Shown here one piece after another: positions 47,579 to 56,850 of a stretch of 64,000 bases of DNA. Numbering within the stretch: position 1 is the stretch's first letter; each line of letters opens with the position of its first letter. Origin of the DNA: Yersinia massiliensis CCUG 53443 (GTDB taxonomy: Bacteria > Pseudomonadota > Gammaproteobacteria > Enterobacterales > Enterobacteriaceae). The notes below the pieces were generated by a model. It worked only from the letters and a program-made list of their open reading frames with translations, made no database searches and was not told the origin of the DNA. The stretch is taken from assembly GCF_000312485.1 (NCBI RefSeq), contig NZ_HE997643.1, positions 357,309-421,308 of the forward strand, written 5' to 3'. The translations under genes were made by a program, and so were the position numbers.

Positions 47579-48343
47579 CTAACAGTAAGTGATGATGCCT
47601 TGAGCAGAGAAGAACTGGCTGAACTCAGCCTCCGGCTGGCGATCCGTCACAACCGTATCAAACAGTGTCAAAGCACCGATACTGGCAGGTTTTATCTTGC
47701 CGAATTTGCTGTGGTCAGCGACCAGAATTTTATGCTGGGATTTTGTCAGCGCACGGTGCTTCAAAATGATCTCATCAAAATTGAAACAGGTTGCGCCATA
47801 TTCAATTGAAACACCTGCTGCTGAGATAAATGCTTTATTGGGGCAGATATTATCCAGTTCATTATGCTGGCTGAGCGGGGTGAAAATGTAATTATTCGGT
47901 TTGAACTCGCCCCCACACAGGATGACTTTGCAATTGGGTTTGTCTTGTAAGGAAAGAAACGTGTTGAGGGAGTAACAGATCGCCGTAAAGGAGAGTTCTT
48001 CATCGATCTCGTCAATGATTGAGGGAATAGTGGTGCCACAATCAAAAAAAACCGTATCGTTTTCTTCGATAAGTTGAGCCGCTAGTTGCCCAATTCGGCG
48101 CTTCTCTTCCACCTGCTTGGCTTGCTGATCAGAAACAAAATAACTGTTGGGATTGTTGCTTTTGGGGTCCATTACCACGTAGCCCCCCAGCAAAATGATC
48201 GCTGTTGGCTCTGCGCTCAGATCCCGCCGAATGGTCATTTCCGAAACACGCAATAGGTTGGCTGCGTCTTTAAGATGGATTTTGTCGGAACGCTTTAGGG
48301 CCTGAGTAAGTTTACTTATTCGTTCTGCACGGCGGGTTTCCAT
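47579..48343 (-). CDS. deoR: Deoxyribose operon repressor DeoR
   Basis: 254-residue DeoR-family repressor (252 in E. coli). N-terminal helix-turn-helix METRRAERISKLTQALKRSD...LRVSEMTIRRDL (1-42), then the sugar-phosphate sensing domain with FDCGTTIPSIIDEI, CGGEFKPNN and VADHSKFGKI. Inducer in E. coli is deoxyribose 5-phosphate. Here the gene follows deoC by 91 bases on the same strand, so regulator and target form one operon, unlike E. coli where deoR is isolated. A DeoR operator stands before deoC. Confidence 0.93.
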   Translation of the reverse strand: METRRAERISKLTQALKRSDKIHLKDAANLLRVSEMTIRRDLSAEPTAIILLGGYVVMDPKSNNPNSYFVSDQQAKQVEEKRRIGQLAAQLIEENDTVFFDCGTTIPSIIDEIDEELSFTAICYSLNTFLSLQDKPNCKVILCGGEFKPNNYIFTPLSQHNELDNICPNKAFISAAGVSIEYGATCFNFDEIILKHRALTKSQHKILVADHSKFGKIKPASIGALTLFDTVVTDRQPEAEFSQFFSAQGIITYC

Positions 48344-48404
48344 AAGCGATTCCTGGCAAACTATTCACGATACCTTGTACGGCAAAACAGCACAGGGCAA
48401 TAAA

Positions 48405-48427
48405 TAAGCCCGGCATGACCGGGCTTA
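48405..48427 (-). terminator. Hairpin between deoC and deoR
   Basis: Perfect nine-base stem TAAGCCCGG / CCGGGCTTA, loop of five, eight bases after the deoC stop. On the minus strand it is followed by TTTATTG, a partial T-run, so it may attenuate transcription into deoR. Confidence 0.75.
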
Positions 48428-48434
48428 CAATGAT

Positions 48435-49106
48435 TTAGTAGCTTGATGCGGCCGCTTGTTGGCCCGAAACGATAGTGACCCCAGAGCTAGTGCCAATGCG
48501 AGTGGCGCCTGCGAGAATCATTTTCTCCGCTGTCGCTTGGTCACGAACTGCACCGGATGCTTTGACCCCCATGGCTGGGCCAACGGTGGAGCGCATCAAT
48601 TTTACATGTTCTTCTTTTGCGCCGCCGGTGCTGAAACCTGTTGAAGTTTTCACAAAGGCGACGTCCAATTCACGGCACATCTCACAAACTTGAACGATTT
48701 GTGCATCACTGAGTAGGCAAGTTTCTAATATTACCTTCAACGGTGTAGAGGCGCAATTATCACGCACGGCCTGAATGTCAGCTTTAACTTCAGCCACTTT
48801 GCCGCTTTTTAGCCAGCCAACATTGATAACCATATCAATTTCTTGCGCGCCAGCGTTGATGGCAGCTTGAGCTTCAAACGCTTTTGCTTCTGTTAGGCCG
48901 GCCCCTAACGGAAAACCAATCACTGAACATACTTTCACTGAACTACCCGCTAGCTGTTGTGCAGCCAAAGGAACATAACCTGAGTTCACGCATACTGCAT
49001 AGAAATGATGCTGTTTAGCCTCTTCACACAGTTTGATAATTTGTGCTTCGGTCGCATCCATTGCCAGTAAGGTATGGTCGATATAGCTCGCGTAATTGAT
49101 GGTCAT
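48435..49106 (-). CDS. deoC: Deoxyribose-phosphate aldolase, short (Bacillus-type) DeoC
   Basis: Splits 2-deoxyribose 5-phosphate into acetaldehyde and glyceraldehyde 3-phosphate in deoxynucleoside catabolism. 223 residues, the length of the Bacillus-type enzyme rather than the 259-residue E. coli K-12 form. Begins [14 protein letters not shown]; conserved [14 protein letters not shown] (lysine near 96), and the Schiff-base lysine in [14 protein letters not shown] near 155; KASGAVRD follows. I start it at 49106 with AAGGAT eight bases upstream, not at the longer open frame. In E. coli the long DeoC is in deoCABD elsewhere; a second copy may exist in this genome. Confidence 0.92.
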   Translation of the reverse strand: MTINYASYIDHTLLAMDATEAQIIKLCEEAKQHHFYAVCVNSGYVPLAAQQLAGSSVKVCSVIGFPLGAGLTEAKAFEAQAAINAGAQEIDMVINVGWLKSGKVAEVKADIQAVRDNCASTPLKVILETCLLSDAQIVQVCEMCRELDVAFVKTSTGFSTGGAKEEHVKLMRSTVGPAMGVKASGAVRDQATAEKMILAGATRIGTSSGVTIVSGQQAAASSY

Positions 49107-49143
49107 GAATATTATCCTTTTTCCATTTTTCAGTTTACTCAAC

Positions 49144-49159
49144 TGTTATGATAGTAACA
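49144..49159. promoter_or_regulatory. DeoR operator upstream of deoC
   Basis: TGTTATGATAGTAACA has the TGTTA-N6-TAACA arms of the E. coli DeoR site (TGTTAGAATTCTAACA), 38 bases before the deoC ATG. Confidence 0.85.
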
Positions 49160-49351
49160 TCAAAATAGAAATAAAAAGGTTTTTTTCACGAATAATGCAG
49201 TGTGGTGTTAATTAAATAACATTTAACGGTGCGCAAGTGAGATCCAAGTTCTGATATCAATGGTTCAGATGGCGGTGATGATAGTGAAGTTAAGAGAACG
49301 CATTGCTGACCTTTAGGCCAATCAGCAATGCGAAAGAAAGGAGTGGAGAGG

Positions 49352-49957
49352 CTAGCTTCTGACCCACCCTCTGTTGATAGGGACGGCAAAACTGAGGTGA
49401 TATAAGCGCTTCATACCATTGGCGATGGATTCGCCAAACAGGTTCCACACTAACTGAGCAAACAAGCAGCCGACCATCCCTAGCAAGAAAGCGCCAACCA
49501 TATCGAGTGGCCAATGTACGCCCAGATATATTCGTGACCATGCGATAGCAATTGCTATCACCATCATCGTGATTGCTGACCAGACTTTATGCCAAAAAAC
49601 AAAGGCTAAGGCGACGGTGAAAATCGCGGTGCCGTGATCGCTCGGGAAAGAGCTATCGGGTGAATGACTCAGGAAATTATAGCCAAACCCCACGACAAAG
49701 GGCCGGTCGTGAGGGAATAGCATGCCGATACAGGCTGAGGAGAGCATAGAGAAAGCGAGCGCCATGGCGGCTTTCGTCACCATCGCCCGTTGTGAGTCCA
49801 TCGCACTCTTTGGCCCCCATAGCCACAAGCCAATCAGCAATGCTGGAATAATCATGATTAAGTCGCGTGCGATAAAAGTCGCAAAAGAAATCATCCATGG
49901 TGATGATGCGGGAGTCGCATTTATCATCGAAAAGAAAAAGTAATTCATTTGTTCCAT
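49352..49957 (-). CDS. ybjG: Undecaprenyl-diphosphate phosphatase YbjG (PAP2 family)
   Basis: Membrane phosphatase that regenerates undecaprenyl phosphate for cell-wall synthesis; overexpression in E. coli gives bacitracin resistance. 201 residues (198 in E. coli). PAP2 motifs PHDRPF (about 85), SSFPSDHGTAIF (about 103-114) and WSRIYLGVHWPLDM (about 138-151). The C-terminal FAVPINRGWVR matches E. coli closely. It starts in a TAATG overlap with the preceding PAP2 gene, so the two are translationally coupled. Confidence 0.92.
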   Translation of the reverse strand: MEQMNYFFFSMINATPASSPWMISFATFIARDLIMIIPALLIGLWLWGPKSAMDSQRAMVTKAAMALAFSMLSSACIGMLFPHDRPFVVGFGYNFLSHSPDSSFPSDHGTAIFTVALAFVFWHKVWSAITMMVIAIAIAWSRIYLGVHWPLDMVGAFLLGMVGCLFAQLVWNLFGESIANGMKRLYHLSFAVPINRGWVRS

Positions 49958-50726
49958 TATTCTGCACCCTTATCGCGGTTGTAATAACCGCTAATCATCC
50001 AAAAAAGAGCCAATTGGCTAAACCATACCCACCAACCTGCCCAGAGGTTATGGGTAAGAAAATGTGCGCCGCGCATGATTTGACCAAACCCCATCAACAT
50101 GCCAAGGCAGAGGCCTACGACCCAACACAGCACTGCCAAACGGGGCCGTTCGGGGTAAAACAGAAAAAAAGTGCCATGACAGCAAAACCACTAGAGGCAT
50201 GTCCACCCGGAAAACAGTGGCCGGGGCCGGCCCCGATGGGAACCGCGCCTAATAGCACGTAGTTCAGGGATTTCCCGCCAAATTGCACCAAATCCCAAGG
50301 ACAAGAGTGCGCGCTGGTGGCTTTTAGAATACCGATCACTAAGGGGCCAACCCCTAGCAGCAACATACTGGTGATTAACCGGCCATTTCGGTGATAAATC
50401 CCCCAGAACAAGCTGACCACGGCAGCGCTAATAATGGCCATTTTCAACAGTCGATGATTCAGTAAATCCAGCCAATAATTATGTTCTAACGGAAAATTTT
50501 GCCCAATGGGGTCAAACCAATACTGGCTGATAAACCAATCCAACTGTTCATGGCGAGATAGCCAAAGAAACAGTAATCCACTGATCGCCAATCCAAAAAC
50601 TTGCCAAAAATAAAATGTTAGTGGCAATGAGTAAAGAGAGTTTGTCCGAATTGTAGGTGTCGTTGAGACGCGATTTAAAATTGACGGGTCGACCTCAGGT
50701 TGAGGTCTAGAGTTATGGGGCTTCAC
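49957..50726 (-). pseudogene. PAP2-family membrane phosphatase broken by a frameshift in a T7 run
   Basis: Two frames together make one PAP2 protein of about 256 residues. The first (50115-50726) has five hydrophobic segments and the motifs KATSAHSCPWDL and HCFPGGHASSGFAVMALFF, then runs into nonsense. The second frame (49957-50139 and further upstream) carries the rest: YPERPRLAVLCWVVGLCLG, then the third PAP2 motif MRGAHFLTHNLW. The switch falls at seven A residues on the plus strand (50164-50170, T7 in the gene); one extra base restores continuity as ALFFLFYPERPR. Could be a true mutation, a phase-variable homopolymer, a sequencing error, or -1 slippage on the run. Without repair the catalytic third motif is lost. 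Confidence 0.82.
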
Positions 50727-51033
50727 AAATCAACCTGAGCAGAAGGGAATAATGCTGGTACTGTAATAATTTTGTATTAAGAAAGCCTTAAGGGGGGAGC
50801 TTGAATTTCAGGCAAGAAATACAATCTCTATCATTCGGGGCATGACCTCGGAACGAGTGACTAAAATGACTTTAATGATAACTAATGAATATCTTGTCTT
50901 TAGACCCATCAATTCGAGTTGGCTACTGTATTAGGGGTATCAACATATAAGTTATTAGCGAGGTAATGTAGTGAAAATCTTAAAATAATCTTTAATATTC
51001 AATTTGATATGTGACTTATGTTACTGTCGCTCG

Positions 51034-51918
51034 ATGAAAACAATATCCGCACCCCATGACGCGATTTTTAAACAATTTCTGACCCACCAACAAACTGCTC
51101 GTGACTTTTTGGAGATCCATTTACCGCCTGAATTACGCCAAATATGTGACCTAAATACCTTACAATTAGAATCAGGCAGCTTTGTTGAGAATGACTTGAA
51201 AGCTTATTATTCAGACGTTCTCTACTCGCTAAAAACACAAATGCAGGATGGGTATATTTACGCTCTAATCGAACATCAGAGCTCACCGGATAAACAGATG
51301 GCTTTTCGGTTAATGCGATATGCTATTGCGGCTATGCAACGCCATCTTGAAGCAGGTAATGAAAAACTACCATTGGTCATTCCGATCTTGTTTTACCACG
51401 GACAGGTTACACCGTACCCATACTCAATGAACTGGCTACAAGCTTTTAACTCGCCAATTATGGCGGGTAAATTGTATTCTTCTGACTTCCCGCTGGTTGA
51501 TGTAACAGTGATCCCCGATGATGAAATCATGACTCACCGGAGTATCGCTATGCTGGAACTCCTGCAAAAGCACATTCGCCGACGTGATTTATCCAAACTG
51601 TCAGATCGATTAGTCATACTGTTATCAAGGGGCTACAATACCGACGATCAGCTAGTATCATTGATAAACTACATGCTACAGGATGGTGAAGATTCGGTCC
51701 CTAAAACCTTTATATGGGATCTCGCTCGTCGTTCGCCACAGCACAAGGAGTTACTCATGTCGATTGCAGATAAATTGAAGCAAGAAGGCCATCAGGAAGG
51801 AGCGCAAGAAACTGCCCTGAGAATTGCTAGCGCTCTGTTAGCCAGTGGCGTTGATCGCGCTATTGTAAGGAATACTACAGGCCTAAGTGAAAAAGAATTG
51901 ACTCAACTTTGCCATTAA
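51034..51918 (+). CDS. Rpn family recombination-promoting nuclease / putative transposase
   Basis: 294 residues of the PD-(D/E)XK Rpn group (formerly transposase_31). N-terminal HDAIFKQFLTHQQTARDFLEIHLP; nuclease core with acidic YYSDVLYSLK and LIEHQSSPDKQMAFRLMRYAIAAMQRH; PYPYSMNWLQAF; C-terminal region EGHQEGAQETALRIASALLASGVD typical of the family. E. coli Rpn proteins cut DNA and promote RecA-independent recombination. I start it at 51034 (MKTISAPHD) as in relatives. It sits alone in the accessory island and is a common passenger of such sites; intact by eye. Confidence 0.88.
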   Translation: MKTISAPHDAIFKQFLTHQQTARDFLEIHLPPELRQICDLNTLQLESGSFVENDLKAYYSDVLYSLKTQMQDGYIYALIEHQSSPDKQMAFRLMRYAIAAMQRHLEAGNEKLPLVIPILFYHGQVTPYPYSMNWLQAFNSPIMAGKLYSSDFPLVDVTVIPDDEIMTHRSIAMLELLQKHIRRRDLSKLSDRLVILLSRGYNTDDQLVSLINYMLQDGEDSVPKTFIWDLARRSPQHKELLMSIADKLKQEGHQEGAQETALRIASALLASGVDRAIVRNTTGLSEKELTQLCH

Positions 51919-51958
51919 TTACACGGCGGAGTTAGTAGCTCTAGCAGATGACTTTGTT

Positions 51959-52147
51959 CTAAATGTTATCTATTTGCTGTAATTCATTTCCTTCTGCGGC
52001 GACTCTATCAGCAACCAGTTTCTTATCAGTCTTTTCGCCGGTTTCTAAAGAACGCTCATGCAGGTTGTACCAAAGTTCGGCAATATTGCTTAACGTGCGG
52101 CGTTCTGGCTCATCTCCTAACCAAGGCTTATTGCACACTTGTTCCAT
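51959..52147 (-). pseudogene. Fragment of a P2-like phage tyrosine integrase
   Basis: 62 codons (MEQVCNKPWLGDEPERRTLSNIAELWYNLHERSLETGEKTDKKLV) correspond to the linker and the start of the core-binding domain of P2/Fels-2-type integrases, roughly their residues 45-105. Neither the arm-binding N terminus nor the catalytic domain (R-H-R-Y) is present: the sequence degenerates after about residue 46, and a stop precedes the ATG in frame. It is therefore a remnant, and the best sign that this island arrived by site-specific integration. Assignment rests on remembered family wording and should be confirmed. Confidence 0.6.
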
Positions 52148-52613
52148 TGCGTACTACAGCAAAACTTGCCACAAAAGAAATATCATCATCACTACATCGC
52201 ACCCGCCTGCACACTGTGCATTATAAAGTTTTTTCAGTTTTAGTTTTACAAAACAACCCGCCAGCCCGCGCCGTGGCTGGGGCTTTGCGGAGTTTTGCCA
52301 ACTGAAAAGAATGAAAAGAGTTTCAGTGTTTTTCAGTTTATGGATCCTATATAGGAAATAAGATAACAATCAACTTGTTGAAATATAAAGAAGAAATAAT
52401 TCTTATGTGCTTTTTGTAGAATCTTTACATACTGGGAAACTAAGTTAATTAAATATCAAAACTCAGGGTTGGTGCAGCTTCGAGTGTCAAATTTCATTGC
52501 GAGACAACTGAAAAAATGAATTATTTTGAATCGGGGAAAATCATACTGGTGAAAGGCTCAACCTAGTAATATTATATGTATGACTAAACTTACTCATTGT
52601 TGAATGCGAACCT
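52148..52613. other. Non-coding part of the accessory island
   Basis: About 470 bases, mostly AT-rich, with a GC-rich hairpin CCAGCC...GGCTGG (52261-52280) that on the minus strand is followed by TTGTTTTG and could be a terminator left from the integrated element. No gene recognised. Confidence 0.4.
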
Positions 52614-53195
52614 ATGAACATTTTATCCCTTTATGGAAAAGAGATTTTTGCATTTGTAGTTCCAATATTTACATTATTACTAAATAAATATTTCAAGAGT
52701 AGTGCCAATATTTGCTATGGCGCACTGCATGAATTTACATACTTAATACAGGAATCATTGGAAAATACCGATGGTGAAGTCTTAAGGGAAGTGCAAACCG
52801 TACATACGCTTTCATATATTTTTAGTAATGAGGGGCGAGAACCGGCTACGAATGTAGAGATTATCTTCAATTATCGTCCAATGTATTTAAATGTTTGGCC
52901 ATCAAGAGCTTATGAATTAAAAGTTGATGGGGAACGTAGGCATATCATGGTATTTGATTATCTTGCACCAAAAGAGGCGATACGATGTGAAATGATGTCA
53001 ATCAATTCGGAATTACCGTCACTATTATCAGTAAGGTGTAAGGAAGGACTTGCCAAGCCGATAGGGTTATATCCACAGAAAATATTTAATCCACTTCTGA
53101 TTAATTTTGTTCGCTTGCTAATTTTTCTTGGTTCAGTGAGTTTAGTTTATTTAGTAATTATCTTACTGCAATGGTTAATCGTTAAGACGGGATAA
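52614..53195 (+). CDS. Unknown membrane-anchored accessory protein
   Basis: 193 residues. A hydrophobic helix at about 10-27 (IFAFVVPIFTLLLNKYF), a soluble middle domain (about 30-160) predicted rich in beta strands (VHTLSYIFSNEGREPATNVEIIFNYRP, HIMVFDYLAPKEAIRCEMMSIN), and a C-terminal helix at about 166-188 (LLIFLGSVSLVYLVIILLQWL). The middle resembles the extracellular/cytosolic beta domains of island-borne effector or sensor proteins, but no family is recognised. AT-rich, lies between the integrase remnant and a small gene. No catalytic motif seen. Real gene judging by length and codon pattern. Confidence 0.65.
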   Translation: MNILSLYGKEIFAFVVPIFTLLLNKYFKSSANICYGALHEFTYLIQESLENTDGEVLREVQTVHTLSYIFSNEGREPATNVEIIFNYRPMYLNVWPSRAYELKVDGERRHIMVFDYLAPKEAIRCEMMSINSELPSLLSVRCKEGLAKPIGLYPQKIFNPLLINFVRLLIFLGSVSLVYLVIILLQWLIVKTG

Positions 53196-53256
53196 TCGTC
53201 AACAGTAACCAAAAGGCCGCTCAGTGCGACTTTTTGGTTTAGCATCATCATGTTTT

Positions 53257-53451
53257 TCAAATCTTACCTAGAACCCACTCATGAATGGGATAACCGTCAA
53301 TATCAGTGCCACTGGTAGTACTGATGATGATCCATTCGCCAGAAGCCAATAATTTGTTAACTTTCTTTTCTCCAGCCTTTTCTGCCCATAACGAAGATAT
53401 GATTTCAATTTCTTTTACTGTGTGAAGCAGACTTGTTTCCATTTTTGCCAC
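53257..53451 (-). CDS. Small unknown protein, phage-type DUF1737-like
   Basis: 64 residues: KKVNKLLASGEWIIISTTSGTDIDGYPIHEWVLGK resembles the small phage and island proteins with the pattern VNxLLxxGWxLL...G..xxGxPxxxYxLGR. A ribosome site GAGAAAAAG precedes the ATG. It is divergent from nothing nearby and sits just inside the right-hand 16-bp repeat. Function unknown. Confidence 0.5.
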   Translation of the reverse strand: MAKMETSLLHTVKEIEIISSLWAEKAGEKKVNKLLASGEWIIISTTSGTDIDGYPIHEWVLGKI

Positions 53452-53579
53452 TTTTTCTCTTGAGTTACTATAGAGAACCTAAAAACACCGAAGTTATGCC
53501 GCCATTCCATCGCCAATGGACATGCAAAGTGCTTGTAAGGTATTGATAGGTAAGGACTCAAATTTCAGGCAAGAAAAAA

Positions 53580-53622
53580 CCCGATTAGTCTTGAACCTAA
53601 GAAGGCGGGACTATCGGGCTCC
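53580..53622. repeat. Imperfect hairpin after the right-hand island repeat
   Basis: CCCGATTAGTC (53580-53590) pairs with GGACTATCGGG (53612-53622) with one bulge. It directly follows the right copy of the 16-bp repeat and may belong to the original attachment region or be a terminator. Confidence 0.4.
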
Positions 53623-53750
53623 TCAATATGGGGACATCAAAGAAAAGCAGTGGCACTAATTCAGACCCCAGTCCAGTAGGAAAGTTCTGGGCAAATGAAA
53701 AAAGTATAAAAAAATGTTTAGCTTTAGCCTTTCGTCCCCTTTTTAGGGCA

Positions 53751-55439
53751 TTAACCTAATATTCCCGGCCAGACAATGACGATCAACGAGCCCGCCAACG
53801 TCAATAATACGTTCGCAATGGCATAAGTCCCTGCATAACCTAGCGCTGGGATATTACTACGTGCGGTATCGCTGATAATATCCATGGCTGGCGCACAGGT
53901 TCGTGCGCCCATAATTGCGCCGAAAAGTAGCGCGCGGTTCATGCGTAATACATAAGCGCCAAAGAGGAAGCAGATGACAACGGGAACCAAACTCACAATA
54001 AGGCCCGAAATTAACATTTGCCCGCCGACGGCCCCGAGGCTGCTATTAATACCACCACCCGCACTTAACCCGACGCCAGCCATAAAGACCATCAATCCAA
54101 ACTCTTTCACCATGTTCAGCGCGCCCTGCGGGATATAGCCAAACGTTGGGTGATTGGCACGCAGAAATCCGAGCATGATCCCCGCCATTAACAGACCTGC
54201 GGCGTTACCAATCCCGAAACTGAAGTTACTAAACTGGAATGTAATCAGGCCGATCATTAAGCCTAAAATGAAGAAGGCGCAGAAAGCTAACAGGTCGGTC
54301 ACTTGACTGTGGATGGAAATAAAGCCAATTTTCTCTGCCACACTTTTCACGCGCCGCGCATCACCGCTGACTTGCAGCACATCACCCTTATTAAGAACCA
54401 CATTGTCGTCAATCGGCATTTCGATTTGGCTGCGGATCACGCGGTTAAGGAAACAACCGTGGTCCGTCAGTTTTAAGTGGCTGAGGCGTTTACCCACGGC
54501 ATTGCTGTTTTTGACCACAATCTCTTCGGTAACAATACGCATATCCAACAGATCGCGATCGAACACTTCTTTACCGTTACGAAAACTTGGGTCAAGACGT
54601 GAATGGGCATCTGGATAGCCCACAAGGGAGATTTCATCACCGACTTGCAGCACCGCATCACCATCGGGACTGGCCAGAATGCCGTTACGCCGAATGCGCT
54701 CGATATAGCAGCCTGTCTGGCGATAAATGCCTAACTCACGGAGATTTTTACCATCAGCCCAAGCCACTAGCTCAGGGCCAACACGATAAGCGCGGATGAC
54801 CGGTAAGTACACTTTCCGCTGGCTATCGGTATCCAAACCGCGTTCGCGGGCAATCTGCTGGGCGCTGGTGGGCAAGTCTTGATGCTGAAGTTTGGGTAAG
54901 TAACGCGCACCTAAAATCAGGCTAACTAACCCGATAAGATAGGTGAGGGCGTAACCTAGGCTCAAGTTATCTTGGGCGTGTTGTAGGGCAGGATTATTGC
55001 CGATGGTGTTGCGTAACGTATCGCCTGCGCCAACTAACACTGGCGTAGACGTCATTGATCCGGCGAGCATCCCCGCAGTGAGGCCAATATCCCAACCAAA
55101 TAGCTTACCGAGCCCTAACGCCAGAATCATGGCGCTGCCGACCATAACTAAGGCCAGCATGAGATAGTTTTTGCCATCGCGGAAGAAAATAGAGAAAAAG
55201 TTTGGGCCAGCTTCAACACCGACACAAAAAATAAAGAGCATAAAGCCCAAATTGAGCGCTTCGGTATTAATGGTAAAGTGCTGTTGCCCGAGCAACAGGG
55301 AGACCACCAACACACCAATAGCGTTACCTAATTGAATAGGCCCTAATCGCAGTTTGCCTAGGCACAATCCCAGCGCTAACACGACGAATAACAGCAAGAT
55401 GTAGTTGCCGTTCAGTAAATTTGCGACGTTAATATTCAC
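53751..55439 (-). CDS. ybjL: Putative transporter YbjL (AspT/YidE/YbjL family)
   Basis: Inner-membrane protein of 562 residues (561 in E. coli). Layout: about five helices, two cytosolic TrkA_C/RCK-C domains in the middle (about 200-370: [11 protein letters not shown]...[17 protein letters not shown] and [18 protein letters not shown]), then a second set of helices with repeated AspT-type motifs ([16 protein letters not shown]). Start is GTG at 55439, matching the E. coli N terminus [12 protein letters not shown]. Related to aspartate:alanine exchangers, but its substrate is not established. Stands alone; divergent control region of 380 bases on its 5' side. Confidence 0.93.
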   Translation of the reverse strand: MNINVANLLNGNYILLLFVVLALGLCLGKLRLGPIQLGNAIGVLVVSLLLGQQHFTINTEALNLGFMLFIFCVGVEAGPNFFSIFFRDGKNYLMLALVMVGSAMILALGLGKLFGWDIGLTAGMLAGSMTSTPVLVGAGDTLRNTIGNNPALQHAQDNLSLGYALTYLIGLVSLILGARYLPKLQHQDLPTSAQQIARERGLDTDSQRKVYLPVIRAYRVGPELVAWADGKNLRELGIYRQTGCYIERIRRNGILASPDGDAVLQVGDEISLVGYPDAHSRLDPSFRNGKEVFDRDLLDMRIVTEEIVVKNSNAVGKRLSHLKLTDHGCFLNRVIRSQIEMPIDDNVVLNKGDVLQVSGDARRVKSVAEKIGFISIHSQVTDLLAFCAFFILGLMIGLITFQFSNFSFGIGNAAGLLMAGIMLGFLRANHPTFGYIPQGALNMVKEFGLMVFMAGVGLSAGGGINSSLGAVGGQMLISGLIVSLVPVVICFLFGAYVLRMNRALLFGAIMGARTCAPAMDIISDTARSNIPALGYAGTYAIANVLLTLAGSLIVIVWPGILG

Positions 55440-55740
55440 AGGTATGACTTTCTGTTAGCCCAGATGATTCACGATATACACGCTCTTTGCTTATCGGTAG
55501 AGCGACACACTTCATTAAAATCTAAAAAAATATCGCCAGCCAGGACATCAGAGCAAGCGATAACGGGGCTTATTCTAATCGGTATACTGCGTGACAGCCA
55601 GTAGTATGCAGGAAGTTTGCTTTGACTAGAGGGAAATACTAAATTGTTAATTTAAAGTGGGATTATCTGCTATTTATATCAGAGAAAATAAGGTTTTTCG
55701 ACACGATAATTTATAGCTAAGTGACATGCTCTAGAGGCAA
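55440..55740. other. Intergenic region upstream of ybjL
   Basis: Three hundred bases holding the ybjL promoter on the minus strand and otherwise AT-rich sequence. No gene or recognisable RNA was seen. Confidence 0.45.
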
Positions 55741-55766
55741 TAAAAAAGGGTGTTAGACACCCTTTA
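55741..55766 (-). terminator. Terminator of grxA
   Basis: Nine-base stem AAAGGGTGT / ACACCCTTT, loop TAG, with six T residues following on the minus strand. Confidence 0.9.
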
Positions 55767-55821
55767 TCAGATAAAGCCAATTTAGATTAATGGCGAAATC
55801 ATAAGCGACGTGCTAGCCCAA

Positions 55822-56085
55822 TTACTGGAACAGGCTCAGATTTTGTTTAGCGTATGCTTCAAAATCAGTGCAACCGCCAATGTGTTTCTCATCAATAAAG
55901 ATCTGTGGCACGGTTTCTACCGGTTTGCCGACAGTTTTTTCCAAATCAGCTTTGGTGATACCTTCCGCGTGAATATCGATGTAACGGAATTTAAAATCGT
56001 CACGTTCGGTTTCCAGTTTTTCTGCCAATTCTTTAGCACGAACACAGTAAGGACATCCAGGACGCCCGAAAATTACAGCAAACAT
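55822..56085 (-). CDS. grxA: Glutaredoxin 1 GrxA
   Basis: 87-residue glutathione-dependent disulfide reductase (85 in E. coli), electron donor for ribonucleotide reductase and a reducer of OxyR. Redox site CPYC at residues 11-14, cis-proline loop ETVPQIF and IGGCTDFEAYAKQNL. The extra cysteine in GGCTD replaces a tyrosine of E. coli. RBS AAGGAG. In E. coli grxA is an OxyR target; I did not find a convincing OxyR box upstream. Confidence 0.95.
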   Translation of the reverse strand: MFAVIFGRPGCPYCVRAKELAEKLETERDDFKFRYIDIHAEGITKADLEKTVGKPVETVPQIFIDEKHIGGCTDFEAYAKQNLSLFQ

Positions 56086-56541
56086 TTAAAACTCCTTGAT
56101 TAATTTGAGGTAATCACTGAGAACCTATCCCATTAGGATTATCTTATTGGTCATGTTGAACTCGGGCGCTATTCAGAACCCTCGCGCACAGCTATATATG
56201 CTTCGGTTCTTCCACGCTGTTCGTGTTCAAAATGACAGCAACAATGGCCCCTACTGGGATTGGCTCTTAGCCAACAGCGACTGATACATTCAACTGCTAA
56301 ATGACTTCTAGCGCATTACTTACTCTCACTGGGGTCTACTATGCCCTTTGGCACAGTGAAAAAAAAGCAGGAATTGCCTGTTGATATGATAAATCCTACC
56401 TATTTGCTTCTCGGTACTGTTACAAATCTTGGGGATTCAATACACTGAGTCAATACTTAGTGATACCCAAGAAATGTTGAGTGACAACGAATTCCATTGT
56501 GGCTTCAAACGCAAAGAAAATAGAGCTTATCGGAGGTAAAG
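56086..56541. other. Divergent region between grxA and ybjC
   Basis: About 455 bases with promoters for both genes. No gene recognised. A block CCTATCCCATTAGGATTATCTT at about 56125-56147 could hold OxyR half sites, but the match is poor. Confidence 0.4.
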
Positions 56542-56850
56542 ATGCGCTCGTTAGGAGATATGCCCCGCATAGTGATCGTTTCAGAAGTGCTGGGGATGCT
56601 GTTGCTGGTGGTAGCTTACCTCAGTATTAATGATTTCGTATCATTACCGGGTTCGATGGGGACACCGACTGTTGCGATTATGATGATTTTTGTCGGAATT
56701 GGCCTGATGGTGCCTGCCGCAGTTTGTATTGTTTGGCGCGTAGCCAGTGGTTTTGGTCCACTATTAGGGAGTGCCGATCGAGTCTCGCGACCACAAACCA
56801 AGAAAGAACAGGATAAAGTGCAATCCGAAAAAGAGAATCAATCTAAGTAG
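56542..56850 (+). CDS. ybjC: Inner-membrane protein YbjC (DUF1418)
   Basis: 102 residues (95 in E. coli). Two membrane helices at about 11-27 and 44-66, with the family segments SLGDMPRIVIVSEVLGMLLL and IMMIFVGIGLMVPAAV, and a charged tail (QTKKEQDKVQSEKENQ). GGAGG precedes the ATG. In E. coli ybjC heads a transcript with nfsA and rimK and is SoxRS-induced; here neither follows and the next gene is ybjN. Confidence 0.9.
   Translation: MRSLGDMPRIVIVSEVLGMLLLVVAYLSINDFVSLPGSMGTPTVAIMMIFVGIGLMVPAAVCIVWRVASGFGPLLGSADRVSRPQTKKEQDKVQSEKENQSK

Larger units (their letters stand above)
50804..53576. mobile_element. Small accessory island bounded by 16-bp direct repeats
   Basis: AATTTCAGGCAAGAAA occurs at 50804-50819 and 53561-53576. 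Between the copies lie an Rpn nuclease gene, an integrase remnant and two unknown genes, all more AT-rich than the flanks and absent between ybjG and ybjL in E. coli. The repeats may be attachment-site remnants. The integrase is too reduced to be functional. Confidence 0.55.

Noticed and set aside
47549..47809. Plus-strand frame antisense to the end of deoR
   Set aside because: Starts with a fair ribosome site but is fully antisense to a conserved gene.
52311..52361. Sixteen-codon frame in the island
   Set aside because: No ribosome site; hydrophobic peptide could arise by chance.
56086..56160. OxyR site upstream of grxA
   Set aside because: Expected from E. coli, but only scattered half sites were found and they do not fit the spacing.
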